A DNA stretch of 64,000 nucleotides. It comes from Sporosarcina luteola. GTDB lineage: Bacteria > Bacillota > Bacilli > Bacillales_A > Planococcaceae. A program made the position numbers and the translations under genes. The stretch is from positions 186,001 through 250,000 of the forward strand of contig JACHLS010000003.1 in assembly GCA_014204635.1 (NCBI GenBank), given 5' to 3'. The notes beneath the pieces are model-generated. The model was not told the DNA's origin, did no database searches, and was given only the letters and a program-made list of their open reading frames with translations. How positions within the stretch are numbered: the stretch's first letter is position 1; every line of letters starts with the position of its first letter. Below, in pieces: positions 62,503-64,000 of this stretch.

Positions 62503-64000
62503 TCAATCCTCGGCGATCCAAGTCCGCAATAATTTTGCAAACTCCTCCGGCTTATCTTTTGCCATCTTCTCGAGTTGCTTTCTTCTTACAGTCGCCTCTG
62601 TTTCGTGCTCAACATTGATGTCATCCACGTTCAAGGACTCACGTTGTTCTTCTATAATCAGTTCCTCTTCCAATTCCCGTTCTTTTCTCCGGTTGCGGAA
62701 GAAGGCGAACACTAGTATACCGATCACTACAACGACAGCAGCTCCGATTGCATATACCCACCAAGGGATGCCAACTTTCTCTTCCGTTGTCATAGGTGTT
62801 TTTCCATTGAATGTTTGAACGGATAATGCGATCTTATTGTTCCAGTACGTATCGTCAGCCTCAGACGGGATCATTTCTTTATCGATAGACGTCTGGATAA
62901 TTGTCCGCAAAATGTCTTGGATATCATTTCGAACTTCTGTTGTCATGGTAGCCGGGTCTTCGGGGTTAGGCGGTTCTACCATTACTTGCAAGCCGATATC
63001 TCGAATTTTGTAGGGACTTTCAATGATATCCTTTCGAATCCGGTTTACTTCATTGTTAATGGTTTCTTCCAGGCGTTCATAATCACCGTTCGACATATTC
63101 CCTTCTACAAATCCTGTACGGTTATCTGTCGGATCCTCTCCTTCGGGTGTGCCGCCTGCAACTGTTCCGTTTCCAGAAAACGTTTCTGTCACCCGCTGAA
63201 TGCTAATTGCCAGGCTATCCCGTTCCTCATCAATCGGTTCGACCCGGTTTTCTTCACGGTTTTCTTGCTTGAAGTCAATATCAGTCGTAACGGAGACAAC
63301 AACTTTATCTTGTCCGACCATAGTACCAAGCATCATCTGCACTTTACGCTGTAAATCACGTTCTATTGTCTTTTTAATGGCCATTTGATCGGACACATTC
63401 GGCCCGCCTGCCAGACTGTCAGACGTGAGATCGTAGTATTCGAAGTATTGATTCATAATGACTATGTCGTCTGTTGATAAATTCGGTAAGCTTTTCGATA
63501 CTAAATTGTAAAGTCCAGTGATCTGCTGTTCAGTGAATTGATAACCTGGTTCCGTTTTCAGCACGATAGATGCACTAGCATTTTGTACACTTTCGTTTAA
63601 GAAGACGCTTTGCGTCGGGAGAGTGATCATCACTTTCGCGTCTTGAACGCCTTGAATCCCTTTGATCAGGTTCGCCAATTCGGTTTGCATGGCACTTAGC
63701 TTAATCATATTGAATTCATTGTCAGTCGTTCCAAAGCCGGCATTCTGAGAGAAAAAAGAGTAATCGATCGTTCCAGAATGAGGGAAGCCTTCCGCGGCTA
63801 AGGATACGAGCAAATCATCCACACGCTCCTTTGGAACAAGGATGGAAGTTCCGCCAGGGGCAATTTGATTTGGCACGCCTTGAGCATCCAACTCTTCTTT
63901 CATTCTGCCGATCTCAGCTCGGGAAACATCTTTATACAGCGTGACATATTCCGTCCTCGACAAAAAGTAGGTGAGAAATGCTGCCAATGCAATAACAGCC
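62503..64000 (-). CDS. fliF: Flagellar MS-ring protein FliF (5'-end beyond window)
   Basis: FliF forms the MS-ring that seeds the motor. About 499 codons are visible; the frame is open through the right edge (AVIALAAFLTYFLSR is the first membrane segment), so the start lies outside. It shows ring-building motifs (YKDVSRAEIGRMKEELDAQGVPNQIAPGGTSILVPKERVDDL), EGIQGVQDAKVMITLPTQSVF-like GIQGVQDAKVMITLP, the second membrane segment (WWVYAIGAAVVVVIGILVFAFF) and a C-terminal FliG-binding tail (PEEFAKLLRTWIAED). It lies 14 bp before fliG. Confidence 0.96.
   Translation of the reverse strand, partial: AVIALAAFLTYFLSRTEYVTLYKDVSRAEIGRMKEELDAQGVPNQIAPGGTSILVPKERVDDLLVSLAAEGFPHSGTIDYSFFSQNAGFGTTDNEFNMIKLSAMQTELANLIKGIQGVQDAKVMITLPTQSVFLNESVQNASASIVLKTEPGYQFTEQQITGLYNLVSKSLPNLSTDDIVIMNQYFEYYDLTSDSLAGGPNVSDQMAIKKTIERDLQRKVQMMLGTMVGQDKVVVSVTTDIDFKQENREENRVEPIDEERDSLAISIQRVTETFSGNGTVAGGTPEGEDPTDNRTGFVEGNMSNGDYERLEETINNEVNRIRKDIIESPYKIRDIGLQVMVEPPNPEDPATMTTEVRNDIQDILRTIIQTSIDKEMIPSEADDTYWNNKIALSVQTFNGKTPMTTEEKVGIPWWVYAIGAAVVVVIGILVFAFFRNRRKERELEEELIIEEQRESLNVDDINVEHETEATVRRKQLEKMAKDKPEEFAKLLRTWIAED

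Noticed and set aside
1..64000. CRISPR arrays, insertion sequences, prophage, tRNA or rRNA genes
   Set aside because: No evenly spaced direct repeats, transposase frames with inverted ends, or tRNA/rRNA sequence patterns were found while reading the window.

Overview
The window is one long, almost unbroken run of minus-strand genes from a low-to-moderate GC, flagellated, endospore-forming member of the Bacillales. PolC replicase, FliY/CheC/CheD chemotaxis, the dipicolinate synthase pair dpaA/dpaB, SpoIIIE, and the same gene order as the Bacillus subtilis chromosome around polC-nusA-infB and fla/che all point that way. Several protein details (short FlgE, divergent linkers, no ylxY/dapG/tepA) fit a Planococcaceae genome such as Sporosarcina better than Bacillus itself; that placement is an inference from gene content, not from a search.

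Transcription runs from high to low coordinates. (1) 64000-38142 is the fla/che operon: fliF(partial)-fliG-fliH-fliI-fliJ-motE-like-fliK-flgD-TIGR02530-type gene-flgE-flbD-fliL-fliM-fliY-cheY-fliO-fliP-fliQ-fliR-flhB-flhA-flhF-flhG-cheB-cheA-cheW-cheC-cheD-sigD, followed by a small unknown gene and swrB. It encodes the C-ring/export core, hook assembly, chemotaxis signalling and the late flagellar sigma factor. A strong terminator lies between cheD and sigD, and a sigma-D-like promoter follows it. (2) 37335-34101 holds rpsB-tsf-pyrH-frr, punctuated by terminators. (3) 33716-29591 is the envelope/isoprenoid block uppS-cdsA-dxr-rseP. (4) 29460-23233 has a proS homologue with a badly eroded synthetase active site, then polC. 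(5) 22972-15640 is the nusA-infB operon: rimP-nusA-rnpM-ylxQ-infB-ylxP-rbfA-truB-ribF. (6) 15446-12836 is rpsO and pnp. (7) 12761-7322 is mlpA-ymxH-dpaA-dpaB-asd-dapA and a small orphan gene, linking M16 peptidase, dipicolinate and lysine/diaminopimelate synthesis. (8) 7139-3008 is rnjB (an RNase J2-type protein) and spoIIIE. (9) 2862-1 is a GntR-family regulator, a BMP-family lipoprotein and the start of its ABC ATPase (nucleoside uptake type).

No tRNA, rRNA, insertion sequence, prophage or CRISPR array was seen. The most unusual item is the proS homologue (27772-29460). It has an intact 562-codon frame but has lost the Thr-His-Glu proline loop, the motif 2 glutamate and the motif 3 glycine/arginine signature, while keeping the editing (INS) and anticodon-binding domains. 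Other items worth a look are the sigD decoupling, a GC hairpin that separates the flbD Shine-Dalgarno from its start, possible operators near the GntR and BMP genes, and the small orphan gene between dapA and rnjB.
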